In this document: piece after piece, positions 11,209 through 23,618 of the stretch
How the letters are laid out: every line of letters starts with the position of its first letter
How positions within the stretch are numbered: position 1 is the stretch's first letter
Source: Mariannaea sp. PMI_226
Lineage: Eukaryota; Ascomycota; Sordariomycetes; Hypocreales; Nectriaceae
Direction: 5' to 3'
DNA: 64,000 nucleotides
NCBI GenBank assembly: GCA_024336345.1
Contig: JANFOG010000013.1
Coordinates: 62,001-126,000 of the forward strand
Notes under the pieces: generated by a model
Database searches by the model: none
The model's input: only the letters and a program-made list of their open reading frames with translations
What the model was told of the DNA's origin: nothing
Program-made: the position numbers and the translations under genes

Positions 11209-14128
11209 CTAGAAACCTTCCAATTCCATCATATCTTGATCGATATCGTCGTCATCAAACTCGTAGTCATTCTGGATGACAGCAACTTGAGGCCTCATCG
11301 CTGCCTCCTCAAGCTCCTTGATGCGCTCTAGATCCATTTTTTCCTTGTGCTCCATGAGGTCTTTGTAGCCCCAAGTGCTGATTCCCTCCTGGTCTTTGGG
11401 GTGGAAGGGTTGAGCCATGGTTCTCAGGAACCTCCTTGCGCTGCTAACAGCCATATCTGTGCTGAGGTTGGTGTCGGCGTCGGAAAGAACCTGGCTGATC
11501 CATTTCGGTAGTTGCGTGCGCTTCTTCAGGAACCGACGATCAGCGAGAACCATGATACCGTAATCATCCTTGCCTCGCAACACTCGACCTAGACACTGCG
11601 CAGCGTGACGCATTGCATCGAATGAAAGGAAGTCGTTCTCTTTGATCCGGTACGTTTCTCGCAGGAACTCGAGCCTGGCTTTGAGGATACGCGATTCCGT
11701 ATACTGGAAGGGCACTCCAATGCAGAGCACAGTTCGACCGTACTGATGATCAAAATCGATACCTTCCGAGACTTTGCCTCGAGCGACGGAAAGCAGAACA
11801 GCTCCTCGCCCATTGCAGCATGCTGTGCGATATGTCTCAAGGGCAAGGGACGTCTCTTGGGCGTCCGGTGTCTCAACGAGAATGAGCTTATACTTCCAGA
11901 CTTCGTCTAGGATACCCATTCCCTGCCACATACTGATGATAGATTCCATGTAGAGGTATGATGGAAAGAACACAACCATGCCATCAGGTGTAATCTTCGC
12001 GAACTCAGTCAGAAGATTACCATAATTCCGTACAACGCTCGGTTCATTTCTGACTTGGAAGCCCGTCGATACAGACGCTTGATCGCTTCCTCTGGTAACA
12101 ATCATGGGCATAAATGACCTTCGAGCAAGTGTCATGCTATAAGATTCTTGGATAACTGTAGGGAAGTCGAGCATCTTGGGGTACATCTCCAAGGGCGAGA
12201 TAGTTCCCGAAGTGATGATGACGGAGTAGAATCGTTCAAATACTGGCCGAATTGCAATCGCAGCATCGAGGCATGTGAAATGCAGTATCGGGTTAGGCAC
12301 CTCTGCGGTGTCGGACTCGTACGGCTCCAATATGAGTAGGAAGCCTTTCTCATATGTTGCTACGAGGGTGGCAAATGTTGCGACCTCTTGCAACGGTTGA
12401 TAGTCTTCGATGTTAGTGAGTTCGAGGGTTCTCACTAATGACGTGAGCCTCTCGGCGCAGAACCTCAACGGCTTCTTCTCGATAAAAGTATGCTCTCGTA
12501 AATGAGCCAAGAACGACAGAGGTGTCTCTGAAATGACTTGGCGAACCTTCATTCGAGTCTGAACTGAGCGTTAGAGTGCAATGACTCGGCCAATATAGAA
12601 ACAAGACATATATACCTTGAGGTATTCGATGAAACGCTTCAAGAAAGAGACGAAGTGCTCGGCTCTCCGAATGTTGCCTGGCACGGCTTCCTTGAGGAGA
12701 TCTTCAGGAAGAGCTTACGGGGTGGTTAGAAATACTAGGAGCATGAGTTAAGAGCAAACTTACCAGGATTGGACATGAATGCATCTTCTTGACGCGCTTC
12801 ATCTGCATCGCGAAGGCCCTGGACCAACTTCTGATACTCATTTTGCAATTGCTCCTGATCCGTCTCTCGCATTTGTGCGATCTTATTCTCGAGGTTTTGA
12901 GCGCCACGAGTAGCCTTGCGCAGTGAATCCTCGGTTATGTCGGTGCTGAGGGATTCAATGCAGACGTTGTCGATGTTGTGGGCCTCGTCAAAAACGATGA
13001 TACAATCCTTGGAGAAGTCTCGAGATACTCGCTCAGCGATCTTAGGGTCGAGAAGATAGTGATAAGAAAAAATGACAACGTTGCAGTATTGCATCTGCAG
13101 GTCATGTTTAGCTTTTCAGGCGTCAGGCCAGCTTTCCATCATGATTCTCACCATGCGCCGGGCTGTGAAGTATGGGCATTGTTTGTGTTCTTCACCATAG
13201 CGAAGGATGTCATCAAATGACCAGACCCCATTGGGAATCAAGTTGTGAGGCTCAAGGAGATCCAGATTCTGCATCAGAAGTCAGCAAAATTATGTAAGTA
13301 TTTGTTGGAATGATTGCACAAACATCGTGGTAGACACAAACGTCTACGTTCTCTCCCCTATCCTTTTTCTCCTTGACGAATCCAGCGGTAAGACTTCGAC
13401 ACCGAGCGTCAACAACCGAACCACTCTTCTCTCGTTTTACTGAGGGATGCAGGCACAAATTCTTTCGACTTGTTAAACCGAGTCCGCGAAATTCTTCCTC
13501 GTAACCAAGTTGCTCGGCTCGATATTTCATCAACGACTTCAACTCAACTAGCGCTTTCTCGATCTCTGACATGGTACCTGAGAAGATAAGCATCTACCAA
13601 TATCAAAATAATGTAAAGAAGCCTACGGGAGCAGTATATGAGCTTGCGCTTCTCAGGCATGTATTGCTGGTAGGCGACAATGAGTGAAAGCAACGAGACG
13701 GTTTTGCCAGTCCCTGAAGGCATTTCTAGTACACAGTGACCCCCGGCATCGAGTGTTTCTAACATAACGATTATAATATATTAGCTAACAAACCGAGGTG
13801 GAGGGAATTTTTCCCCCATAGAGAATGGGGCGTGTATTACTTTTGAGATCGCACATATACCTATGTGAAGAAGGGTCAACGTCAAGCAACAAAGTCTTCT
13901 TAGACTGGCAAACTTACGCATATTGCTCTGAAGGATACCAGATGTAAGCTTTCGTTGTCCACCCGTAGCAAGATAAATGTAAAGACGTACCTGGGTAAAT
14001 CCGGGGGTAGGGGAAGAGCACCGGCAGATCGCTGCAATCAGGTCAGAAGGTGATTTGATGGCAGCCAGGGATGGGGACGCTAAGAGCAAACCGCCGTTGG
14101 AGAGGACATACTCAATATTGAACTTCAT
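11209..14128 (-). CDS. RAD3: TFIIH DNA helicase XPD/Rad3
   Basis: This is the 5'-3' ATP-dependent helicase of TFIIH, essential for nucleotide excision repair and RNA polymerase II transcription. I build 10 exons encoding 789 residues: 14128-14112, 14031-13991, 13927-13918, 13860-13841, 13758-13627, 13577-13324, 13268-13152, 13094-12764, 12713-12616 and 12558-11209. All junctions are GT-AG and keep phase. The Walker A motif ends in Lys48, the same position as in yeast Rad3. The DEAH box is in VFDEAHN, and motif VI reads [14 protein letters not shown]. Four cysteines of the iron-sulfur cluster are visible (LCLH, ARCRS, VCVYH, QCPYF). Length matches yeast (778). The 5' end is unusually fragmented, with exons of 17, 41, 10 and 20 nt. 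The donor after exon 6 is GTTTGT, a weaker form. Confidence 0.96.
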
Positions 14129-16680
14129 GGCGCCTGAGTTGGGAGGCACCAGGGATGGAGAGCAATCCCGCGGTGACTTTTCGTTTTTAGGTGGACGCCA
14201 AGGGCACAATTCATTTGAAAGCTGGACGACGTGAGGCGAGGCGTGACGACAATCTTTGAGGCAGAACCAAGCTGTCGCGAAATCACGTGATTGGCCAGTG
14301 CCCCAAGTCACCTCCACGATCAGTCAGCAGCTTCAAATGCACGCTATACCACGTTCGCCACTCTACTGGGAAGTCACCTTCGGCTCAGCACAAAGAGCAG
14401 GTGGACTTTGATGGGGTGGTGTTTTCAAGATGAGCTCCAGATGATTAGGGACTGGACAGTTCAATACTGTTCCGTGCATAGCTAGGCATTCTGATATCAA
14501 GGTACACGACGACTTTTACCTTCTTGGTGCCGCTCGATGTCGACGTTAAGTTTATGATAGGAATTTATTGGAGAGGAGGGCACCTTTGGGTTCATGCAGG
14601 ACTAACAAATCATTTCGAACTGAGAATGGTGACCATGGAATATCCTGGTCAAAGAAGTATAGATCAACCCGCACCAGAGAGGGGTGGGGGCTTTGCGGCC
14701 TCCAGTAACAGGGCCCTTTATCAAAGCCATTAGGGCGACGGAGCGATGGACCAGTCGGATGCGAGCTGGCATCTTTTGGAACCCAATCGGAAAGATTTAA
14801 TACGGCTGGGATAGTTCTGATATGCCGAGTTGACGGTATTTCGAGGAAGAGAGTACCCAGTTGAATAGAAAAACGCTCGTGATGATATGTGACCAGTTTT
14901 GTCTATTTTACCAGTACCAACGATAGATAAATACCCTCTCTCTAGTTTTGAGCAACTGGCCAGTCTAAGGGAAGGTTGGAGCTGGTGTATTGCTAGCAGG
15001 AGGATACGCTCTCAATCATCGGGCTTATTAAATCTGGAGTAAATCCCAGGATCGACCATATTCCATTGCCTACTCAATGGTTTCATTAGTGATAATCTGG
15101 CAAAAGGAAAACACAATCCACCATGATTATGGCCTCGTGAGACATCAGGTCCGCCTCTTCATTACGTGGTTGGGAAGCTATCATTAGGCTTATCAATCTG
15201 ACCAGTAATTGATCGAGGTGAAACGGGAGAGCCGTTGCTCCTCGATCCATTGATTCATGCCAGAATGATACCTTGTGACTGCAATATGAGATACAATCTG
15301 GTGTATGACACCAACGTAGTCGCGTCAGTGAGCTGAACTCTGAATATACGAACTTGGGTTTCGTCCCAAGGGCGAATCAGTTCAACAAGTACTCTGTCCT
15401 AGCGGGGAACCTGGTGATCTCTTCGGTAGGCATCTCATGGACTAGATCGTGATGTTGAGTTATGGAGATGGCCTAGACCAACGATTGATGTATTTGTTGA
15501 CTCTTTTCTCTTTTCTCTGCCGTACGAGTTGAGCTGGATGCGCCCCAAGACTAGTGTCTGTAATCACCTAAGTAGCGCATTCCGTTTTTGCATCTCAATG
15601 ATGACAGTTGAAGCAAACAGAGTGCAACAGAGTGGAGTTTGAAATGGAGAAGCTAAGGTAGGCTAGCTCGACTTGTTGCTTAGGTCTCCATATCCCCGGG
15701 TATGTAGATACAGCTGGGGGGCTAGTTACTTAGGTAACTACCCAGGCACCTTAATGCACTTAAGATAGGTATGTTCAAGCAGTGGGTTGAGGAGCGCTAA
15801 TGCAGAGTGACTCAACTGTCCTGACGCCATCGCCATTGCTACGGTAGGTACTGTGGCATAGTGGTGCAGAAGAGAACCTGACGGTCAGCGGAAGGACACA
15901 AACTCTCACCTCACCTCACCTCACCTCACCTCTGTCTCATGGCTGTTGGTTGATGGGCTCACTTTTGACATTGCTCACAAGGCAAGAGGGGCCTCCGTGA
16001 CGGGTAATTAAGGCTACTTAGGTACTTATCTGTTGCTTCTTGTATTGCTCGGACCCGGCCAGCCGCTTCTATCGTTCCAGTGCAGCGACTACGTTGCCTT
16101 ATCTGAATGAGAGATTTCCACCGATTCTCCGCAATCTCACTCAACTCCAACCAACATGGGAGCGGAATGCAGCCAACACAAATATCACATTCAAACAAAC
16201 TGCCTGGACAAGGGGAAAAAAGACATACACAGTATGCAGATCTTTCCTTGGAAACAGTATGACCCCCCGACATAGTGCGGGCGGTAGCTGCTCTCCGCCC
16301 ACCGCGCCTTTGTTTGAACCAACCACGGGCCGCAGCCGACGCTTTCACCCCCGCTTCTGCTCGGCGCCGGTCTCGCCTAGCTGGTCCGTGCATGCAGCCA
16401 TCAGCCACGGTCTGGAGATGTTCACTGGTCACTTGGCCATCACCACGGCCAGGGTGCATGCGACATGATGCCTCTCTCTGCGTAGTCACAAAAGAAACAA
16501 AGGTCCGGCCATTTGTGAATGGCTGGGTGCTCCGTGACTTCTTCTGTCCAACTGCGATGCACGCACATGCACTTTGTCGCGCTTTACAGTGTCAACACAC
16601 AAAGACACACTTCCTTGCCCAACGCAACACACCAACGACCTCATACAGTACCATAGTACACACATACGTACAGTAGCACC
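14129..16680. other. intergenic stretch between RAD3 and PPS1
   Basis: No gene was recognised. The first few hundred bases are presumably the RAD3 promoter. A (TCACC)5 microsatellite sits at 15906-15930. CTTAGGTA-type motifs related to the dispersed palindrome family occur near 15725-15770 and 16015-16030. A 176-codon minus-strand open frame at 15959-16489 overlaps a 142-codon plus-strand frame. It has no family resemblance, so I treat both as chance. Confidence 0.45.
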
Positions 16681-17929
16681 GGCATCCGTCCTTTGTACTC
16701 GGTCGTCTGCACTTCATTCATGGTTCTCTCCCACTCTCCCTCCCTCCCTCTCTCTCTCTGTTTCTCTGACGCGTGCGTGGGCCTGCCTTATCAGCATTTC
16801 ACCATCTTCCGTTCGTTGCCATCCACATTCGCCATCCTACACACCCTCCATCTCCAATTCATTTGAATTCACCACCGTCTCAGCTTCTTTCTCCTCTCTT
16901 TTCATCCTCTTACACTTCTGGTACATTTTTCTTTACTTCCTGTTGCGTCGCTGTATCCTTCTTTGGATTATCCGACCATCATCCATCCTTCGTCGCAGAT
17001 CTCGCTGAGTCAGGCCGCCTCTAATTCGGACCGCATACCTAACGTCCCTGACCACTGGGGGCGTTTCTTGCTTGGGTGTGCTGTCGAGTCCCTTTCAGAG
17101 TTTCTTTCAACTTTTCATCATCCTGTGTTTCTCAGTAACTGGGGCGATTTTCTTCCCATTCATTCATAGCTTATCTCGTCCACCCCCCATCCCCAATTCC
17201 CATCTACATTACTTCTAGCGTTATAGCTCTTGTAGCTCTGTCCCCAGCTCCCCTCACCTCCACATACTTCCCAATTCATCTCACCAGCTGGAGATTTGAA
17301 TTTCTTGGATCTTCCCCGCCACCTGTACAACATCTACCTGCGTATTCGACCAGGTACAAATCACGATCGCCCATTCCCTCGATATTCTTCCGCTGCCCTG
17401 CCCTTCGATCACAACTTCTCCTTTCACTCTTCACTCCTCTTCAACTTCATATCTCGTCTCTCTCTCCCTCTCTCTCACCTTCTCTCTCTCCCTCCAACCA
17501 TAATCCACCTCCACCATTGCTATTGCTGCTTCCACTCACCAAGCATGTGCAACGAAAACCTACACTGAGCAAAGAAAGAAAATTGTATTTGTATCCACAC
17601 TGCCAATTCTGTTAATCCGGGTCTCCTCGCCCTCGCCCTCGCCCTCGCCCTCTTGCTCACCCCAACAAACCGTCATCCTGCGCTCAGGCTCAAAATATCG
17701 CCAACAGCCCTTCTCCTGTGAGGCAACACTTCACACGCTGATCTAAATATCGATTCCCTTGGCACGAGTAATTCTATCACATCATTACATACGAGCTTAG
17801 TAGTATCAGTATCTCACCACTACGTCCTTGGACCCCCCCACCAGGTCACCCCTATGGACAACGCAGCTCTCTCTCATCCACGTTTGACCAACTCCACCTA
17901 ACCAAACACAATCCGCTGTTTTCGTTGAT
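16680..17929 (+). promoter_or_regulatory. long pyrimidine-rich leader/promoter of PPS1
   Basis: About 1.2 kb before the PPS1 start is strongly C/T-rich on the sense strand, with many CTCTCTC and TCCCTCC runs and a (GCCCTC)4 repeat at 17629-17652. Pyrimidine tracts just upstream of transcription starts are common in filamentous fungi, so this is likely core promoter plus a long 5' untranslated region. Several upstream ATGs open short frames, for example 17296-17568. A spliced leader is possible, but I could not place an intron with confidence. Confidence 0.45.
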
Positions 17930-20112
17930 ATGGCTGCCGTCGCTCTCCCTAGACCTATCCCGCCTCATCGCCCTGAGTCCTCTATTACACCGCCTCCGAT
18001 CCTTGAATCGATAGGCTCCTCCTCATCGTCCTCATCTACACAGGGCTCCGTCCCCGTCCCAAACAAGCACATCCCCGTTTGTCCCACTGGCCCCGCTCGA
18101 GCGGATGAGCCCAACACCCCACCTCCGTCACCGCCGTCACCGGGAAGTATAGATCGCGCCCAACAGGCATCCTTCTTGTACCCTCCAAATGACTTCAATC
18201 GCTTCGACAATGGATCGCTCTCAATATTTGGGTTGGATGCGCGCCAAGTCGCAATAGGACTCGACTTCACTGCTCGACAACCACTACCAGACCCATCTCT
18301 AGTCTTCCCCTGGCTGCATGGTCTACATCCCCAAAACCATGTCCAACAGTCGTTCTTTGCTGCTCGAAGACGTACCTCCAGGAAGATCCCGTCTTGTCTC
18401 CGGGGGATAACTATCGTCAAGGCTGATGGAGAGCTTTCCGTCTGCCGTCTCAAAGGTGCTGTCGCTCCAGATGAAGTCTTGGACTCTGGCGAAGGTCCTG
18501 ACTTTGTTGAGCCTGATCCTCGTTCAGGATTTTCTGTGCGAAATTTTCAGATTCAGACTGCTAAACTTGCGAGCACCTCAGATGTCATAGTCTACGGCGA
18601 GAACGCCGCAAGTGTTCGTGAGGTAGCTTGGAATATTGCCACTGCGCAACGCCGATGGCATGAGAAGCAGGTGACTCAAGGTTCATGTCCTCTTGAGTAT
18701 AATACCTTCATCTGTACTGGCCCGTTTAGTGATTTTGAGAAGAACCATCCGGATATTGTTGCCATCGATTCCGACGGGTGTCTGACGGAAAATGTTTTGG
18801 ACTTTGCTCACCAGGAGAGGCAGGAAATGCTATACATGACTGCTGCCTCGGAGATTTCACATAACGTCTTCATGGGCCCATCTCCTGCCCCAGACAGTCC
18901 TGAAGAACATCAGTATGACATTCTTATTGAGTGCAACGATATGGGTCGGCTCAATCCGCTGGCCCTTCGACTTATCGCGGAGAGTCCCGACGAGATTGGA
19001 AAAGTACACATGTTGGACTTTCCCTCCTCGGGCAGCATCCTGCCGCCCACCTGGTCCCACTCTGAGGCTGACGGTATCCTTGAGACCTGTAAATGGATTT
19101 ATCATCTCGCTCACGGAACCTATCCTCTAGATGATGAGATGACGGACATGGACATTGAAGGGGACTCGCAGATGTCCCCTGAATCTCGACCAACCTTTGA
19201 TGTCCGCCCTCGGAAGATTCTGCTACATTGCCTCGATGGTTACACAGAATCCACCATGTTGGGAGTCGCATATTACAGTTACAGCACTGGGCAACCCGCG
19301 CCAGAGGCTTGGCTTCATCTCCACACGGAGAAGAAGCGAAACCTTTTCGCATACCAAACTGATGTGAGTCTACTCTCAGCTATCACACCGAGACTCCTCC
19401 GTGAGTCACCAGTCTGTGATGGTATGAGCTTGACCGAAATCGGGAATCTTTCCAGGGATGAGCCTAGCTGGTTAGCCGGCATGGATGGCTCATTTCCTAG
19501 TCGAATTTTTGACTACATGTATCTTGGCAATCTTGTCCACGCCAATAATCCACACCTCCTGAAGGCATTGGGTATTACCCAGATACTCAGTGTAGGGGAA
19601 ACTGCTTCGTGGCAGGACCGATATTTGGAAGATGAATGGGGAACCGAGAATGTGTGTCTAGTACAGGGTGTTCAAGATAATGGCATCGACCCCCTGACAG
19701 AGGAATTTTCTCGCTGCCTTGAATTCATTGGTAAGTTCAGTATTCTCACCGAGATTCTCACTCTCCTATATATATGTGCTAATCTGTATCGCACCCAGAC
19801 CGGGGAAGGAAGAAGGGTACGGCAACTCTGGTCCATTGTCGCGTTGGCGTGTCCCGCAGTGCTACCATCTGCATTGCTGAGGTCATGCGGTCTATGAACG
19901 TCTCGTTTCCTTCAGCATACTGCTTCGTCAGGGCTCGACGACTGAACGTGATTATTCAACCTCATCTGCGGTTTGTTTACGAACTGCTGATGTGGGAAGA
20001 GGTAGTCCAGAAGGGCGGCGACGAGAACGCGCCCATCAAAAGAGAGCTAGAGTGGGGGGAGATTGCTCGAGAAATTGCTCTTGTTAACAAACCCTACTCC
20101 AACAATAAGTGA
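17930..20112 (+). CDS. PPS1: dual-specificity protein phosphatase Pps1
   Basis: This is a predicted dual-specificity (Tyr and Ser/Thr) phosphatase of the yeast Pps1 type, linked in yeast to S-phase control. It has two exons with an intron at 19731-19798 and encodes 704 residues. Splicing joins EFI to DRGRKKGTATLVHCRVGVSRS, restoring the CX5R signature with Cys about 614 and Arg about 620. Translating through the intron would destroy the active site, which supports the splice. The C-terminal catalytic domain starts near SRIFDYMYLGNL. The upstream ~480 residues include a phosphatase-like but Cys-poor region typical of Pps1. Residues 1-80 are Pro/Ser-rich. The start has only a moderate context, but no better in-frame ATG precedes it. 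The gene is convergent with ATG18. Confidence 0.92.
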
Positions 20113-20947
20113 TGCTTTGAACTTCTGGAGTTTCAGAATAAACAATCGGTTCTAAGGATGCTGGGGTATTTGGCATTATACATGGAGCACGATCACCAAG
20201 AGCTCGATTTGTCAGTTAGCACACGACATTTGATCGTTTCTTTCTTTCTTTCTTTCTTTTGTGGGTATTGGCGAATTGGGACTGCTGATTATTGGGGCGT
20301 TTATCCTTTGTTCTTATGACAGAAAGCCTGTATTCTGTTCCATGGCTTGGGAGCACATGCTGGGGGCTTTGCCATAGGGTGTTGACTGAACAGGGTTGGC
20401 GAGCCAAGCCGGTACTTCGCCTTTTTCAGGGCCTCAAAGCTGCGCTTGGGTATGATGATGACTTGATGACAAATAAAATTCACTTTGGATGGTATTTCTT
20501 CGTTTTTTCATGTTCGAACTCACAAAAAGAAAGCAATTCGCAAATCTCCGCAACCAAAAATTCAGAACGTGAGACGTACGCGTGCCATCAGAGTAATCTG
20601 ATGGACTAAGCCTGCAAAGCAGGACCCCTTAATCTCCTCCAGCTAAGAGAGCCTCCGTTTGGTACCACCGGGAGGCTGCCTCCCTATGGGTGATGGATTG
20701 TACTCAAAATTAAATGTATTATGCTTGCTATAAGTCGAATCTTATAAGAATTCGGCAGACAAAGAATGGGTATTTATGCTGGGAATCACCAGCAAGTGGG
20801 ACGACATGTAACAAGATTAGACGACTCCTGCAAAAAACTTATATCACAGAACGCCTGATATGATACAACAATTAGCTATTGATCTCGTGGGGGAGATAGA
20901 CGCAAAGACATCTATTCAAGTCGATTTCGCTTGCGGTGGGAAATCTC
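20113..20947. other. convergent 3' region between PPS1 and ATG18
   Basis: There is no gene here. A TTTC-type microsatellite lies at about 20237-20260. The remainder is probably the two 3' untranslated regions. I see no strong stem-loop or terminator-like element. Confidence 0.5.
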
Positions 20948-22517
20948 TTAGCTGCCGTCGCTTTTATCATCTCCTTCGAGGACGCTATTGATAGATAATT
21001 AGCTGATTTTCCCCGTGTGGAGAGCGCGGGTGCCAATGACGCGACAACTTACGAAAATTGCTTGACTAGATAGCCTTCACCACCGTTTTCCATGTCGATA
21101 TTGTAAACATAAAAGCCGCCATCACTCGTGACTACCATGACTTGAGGACTATTGCTGCTCATAGCTACAACGCTACGGAGAGGGCCAACCGATGTGCCAC
21201 TCGCATTCCGCGAGAGGTTTGCCGGGTTTGCCTTGGGGATCTTAATGTAGGCAAAATCTCTTGATGGTTCCCACATCTCAGTAACAGAATGTGGCAAGTA
21301 TGAACCCACAACGCCGGCAACACCGCGACCCATGATTTGGGATGATCGCCGCAGCATGCTGCTAAACGAGCCACTCTGCCTACGATGGCCTGAGCCTCCG
21401 TTGCCAGAGCCGTTCCCAGTTCCTGCCGCATCTGCCGCATCGCTCATTGGGGAATCAGCTGCACTGGTGCTTGGAGATTCGGGCTCGTCATAGCTCCGAT
21501 TCCGCGGCCACCGATCCTGTCTTGGCGATGCCGGGGATTCAATGGGTGCACCAGCAGGTGTTGTGTGACCTGGTGGTGTCCCCAGACGGAAGATGTGGAC
21601 GGTATCCGAAGTAGAGGACACACAAAGAAGAGTAGAGCTGAGGTTAAAGGACATGCTGTAAATTGTGGATGGGTAGGTTCCGCGTCTGAATTGATACAGC
21701 TTTTGTCCTTTGGGGACAGAAAAGACGCGAATGATAGTTCCAGTCTCACTCGCCGTCGCAAGGAGTGTGCCTTCGCTATTGAGGCAGATGCATGATAGAG
21801 GAGATCGATGAGCTTCAATAACATTTACAGCTTTCAGGGTCAAAGTATCGAAAACAAGCACTTCCCCCGAGCTAGGAGGGACAAAGGTAGACTGGGGAGG
21901 GGCATGAGCTGGGCGCCTGGAATCTGGATCCTCTCGAGGCTTTGGAAGCGGATAGGCAATAAAGCAATTCTCAGATGATGGTGACAGAGCACAGATAGCG
22001 GCGGGGTTGGGCGAAGTAGCAACAGTGTGAAGAAGGCTCATGTTGCTGATATCGTACAGATATATCTCCTCCTCGAGAACAACAGCTAAGCGCTTTCGGT
22101 TCAATCGGACGGCCAGGACAGCGGAAGGGAAGGTTAATTCGCAAATGATAGAGGCTCTCTGTCAGATAAGTCAGTTATATAAGGGTTCGCAGTAGCATGG
22201 TAACCTCTCCGGGGAGGGGGAAGGAAGGAGGGGGCACACCTTGGTGTTTTGTATTATTAGGTGGCGAGGAGAGAGAATGAGAGCAACGAGGGAAGTAGAA
22301 AATAGCATTTCGATAATGGCAATGTTACCGTCATCGCTGCTAAATATTCGTGAGAATGGATCAGTATGATAGATTCGAAAACCTTTAGATGTACCTGTCA
22401 CGGAAGAGGATGATCAGTCAATAGCATTGAAGGCAGCGGGACACGAGTCGTACCAACAGCGAGACAGCTATGGTCCTGATTGAAGGTAATAAAATTGAGA
22501 GCCGGAGGGTTTGCCAT
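20948..22517 (-). CDS. ATG18: autophagy PROPPIN WD-repeat protein Atg18
   Basis: This is a seven-bladed beta-propeller that binds PI3P and PI(3,5)P2 on phagophore and vacuole membranes. It works with Atg2 in phagophore expansion and in vacuole morphology. It has four exons encoding 453 residues: 22517-22454, 22394-22240, 22158-21053 and 20984-20948, with introns of 59, 81 and 68 nt. The phosphoinositide-binding FRRG motif is at about residues 230-233, followed by [12 protein letters not shown] as in the family. The propeller carries a Ser/Gly-rich loop around residues 280-360, longer than in yeast and usual in filamentous fungi. The last exon has only 12 codons and ends with an acidic tail, as in related proteins. 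The ATG at 22517 precedes a short N-terminus leading directly into blade 1. It is divergent from PPM2. Confidence 0.95.
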
Positions 22518-23618
22518 GATGCCGCGAGGGGTGCCCGTATGGACTCAGTGGGATTGAGATGTCGCAAATGTGTGTATTATGCTGTGGTCTGTTCCGTGGG
22601 AGACGGGTGCTGTGTCTGTTTACACTTTGACTGGCAGGGTAAAGACCAAGCTGATTGAGAGACTGACTGCTTTGGCGCCGTTGTAGTCGAGTTTGGATTG
22701 GATGGACTAGGATTTCCTCTGAGCGAGGTGAATGCAATCAAGGCCAAGCAAAAAGTAGTAGGACTTATCTACCCATCTGCAAGATGATGATGAAACCGTG
22801 GATCGTCAAGAGGGAGCAACCATGGCCTGAAAAGGTTGTGAGGCTGGGACGCTGGTTGGCGGAGCTAGGCAGCTAAACGAGGCTGGGAAACCAAGAGCGT
22901 CGATAGTTGCTCCGAGCCAGCACCAACGTCAGCAAATGGAAAGATAGACCTAGAAATAGGTGTCGACGGGAGAGGACGAAGCGGCACTGGTGAATGCAGA
23001 TCGATAAAGGGCAAGCAGGGCAGTTGATCCGGGTGACTGTTCGCGTGAGAGCAATGTCAAGTGATGGTAAATGATGGGAAGCAATGGAGAAATGGTGAAG
23101 CTGGCCGGCGACAACCTTATGACGGAGCTGGTGGGGGGAGCCAAGTGGAGGCGGGGGAAAGAAGGCACGCGCATGCGGTCAGTGGGCTCCTGCCATCCAC
23201 AGATCCCCGGCTCTGGCAGCAGGGTACTTGCGGCCACTCACAAATTGATGTGATCTGAGATGTATATTTCGTCCTAGCCTGATTAAGGGTAAGGTTCCTC
23301 CAAGGTACAGTACCTTAGGTAGATAAAAGGCCCTAGGGTAGGAGCGTAGGTGATTAGTCGGTTTCCGCTCTGCTAATCTCAGACCATCATTTTCGAGGCA
23401 CGGCACACACCACCTTGAGTCAACTCCGAATAAAAACGGATTTTTTTTTTTGGGGGGGAGTTGATTTGCTCACACCAGCTCTTTGAAGAAGGGAGTGCAC
23501 CGTAAAGAATACTGACCCAACCTTGACAAGCAGAATACTAGCCAAAAATTAGTATATATGTGTATTTCGCTTTTGTTCGACCTTCAACCAAACATCAGGG
23601 CCAGTCCTTGTCATCAAA
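22518..23618. promoter_or_regulatory. divergent promoter region of ATG18 and PPM2
   Basis: These 1.1 kb lie between two divergent start codons and must hold both promoters. A TATATATG element at 23552-23559 lies about 60 bases before the PPM2 start. A perfect short palindrome AAGGTAC-A-GTACCTT lies at 23302-23316, and a T11G7-type tract occurs near 23441-23458. No open frame here looks like a gene. Confidence 0.5.

Noticed and set aside
15959..16489. Overlapping 176- and 142-codon frames on opposite strands
   Set aside because: There is no domain, no splice context and no homology I recognise. It lies in the PPS1 upstream region.
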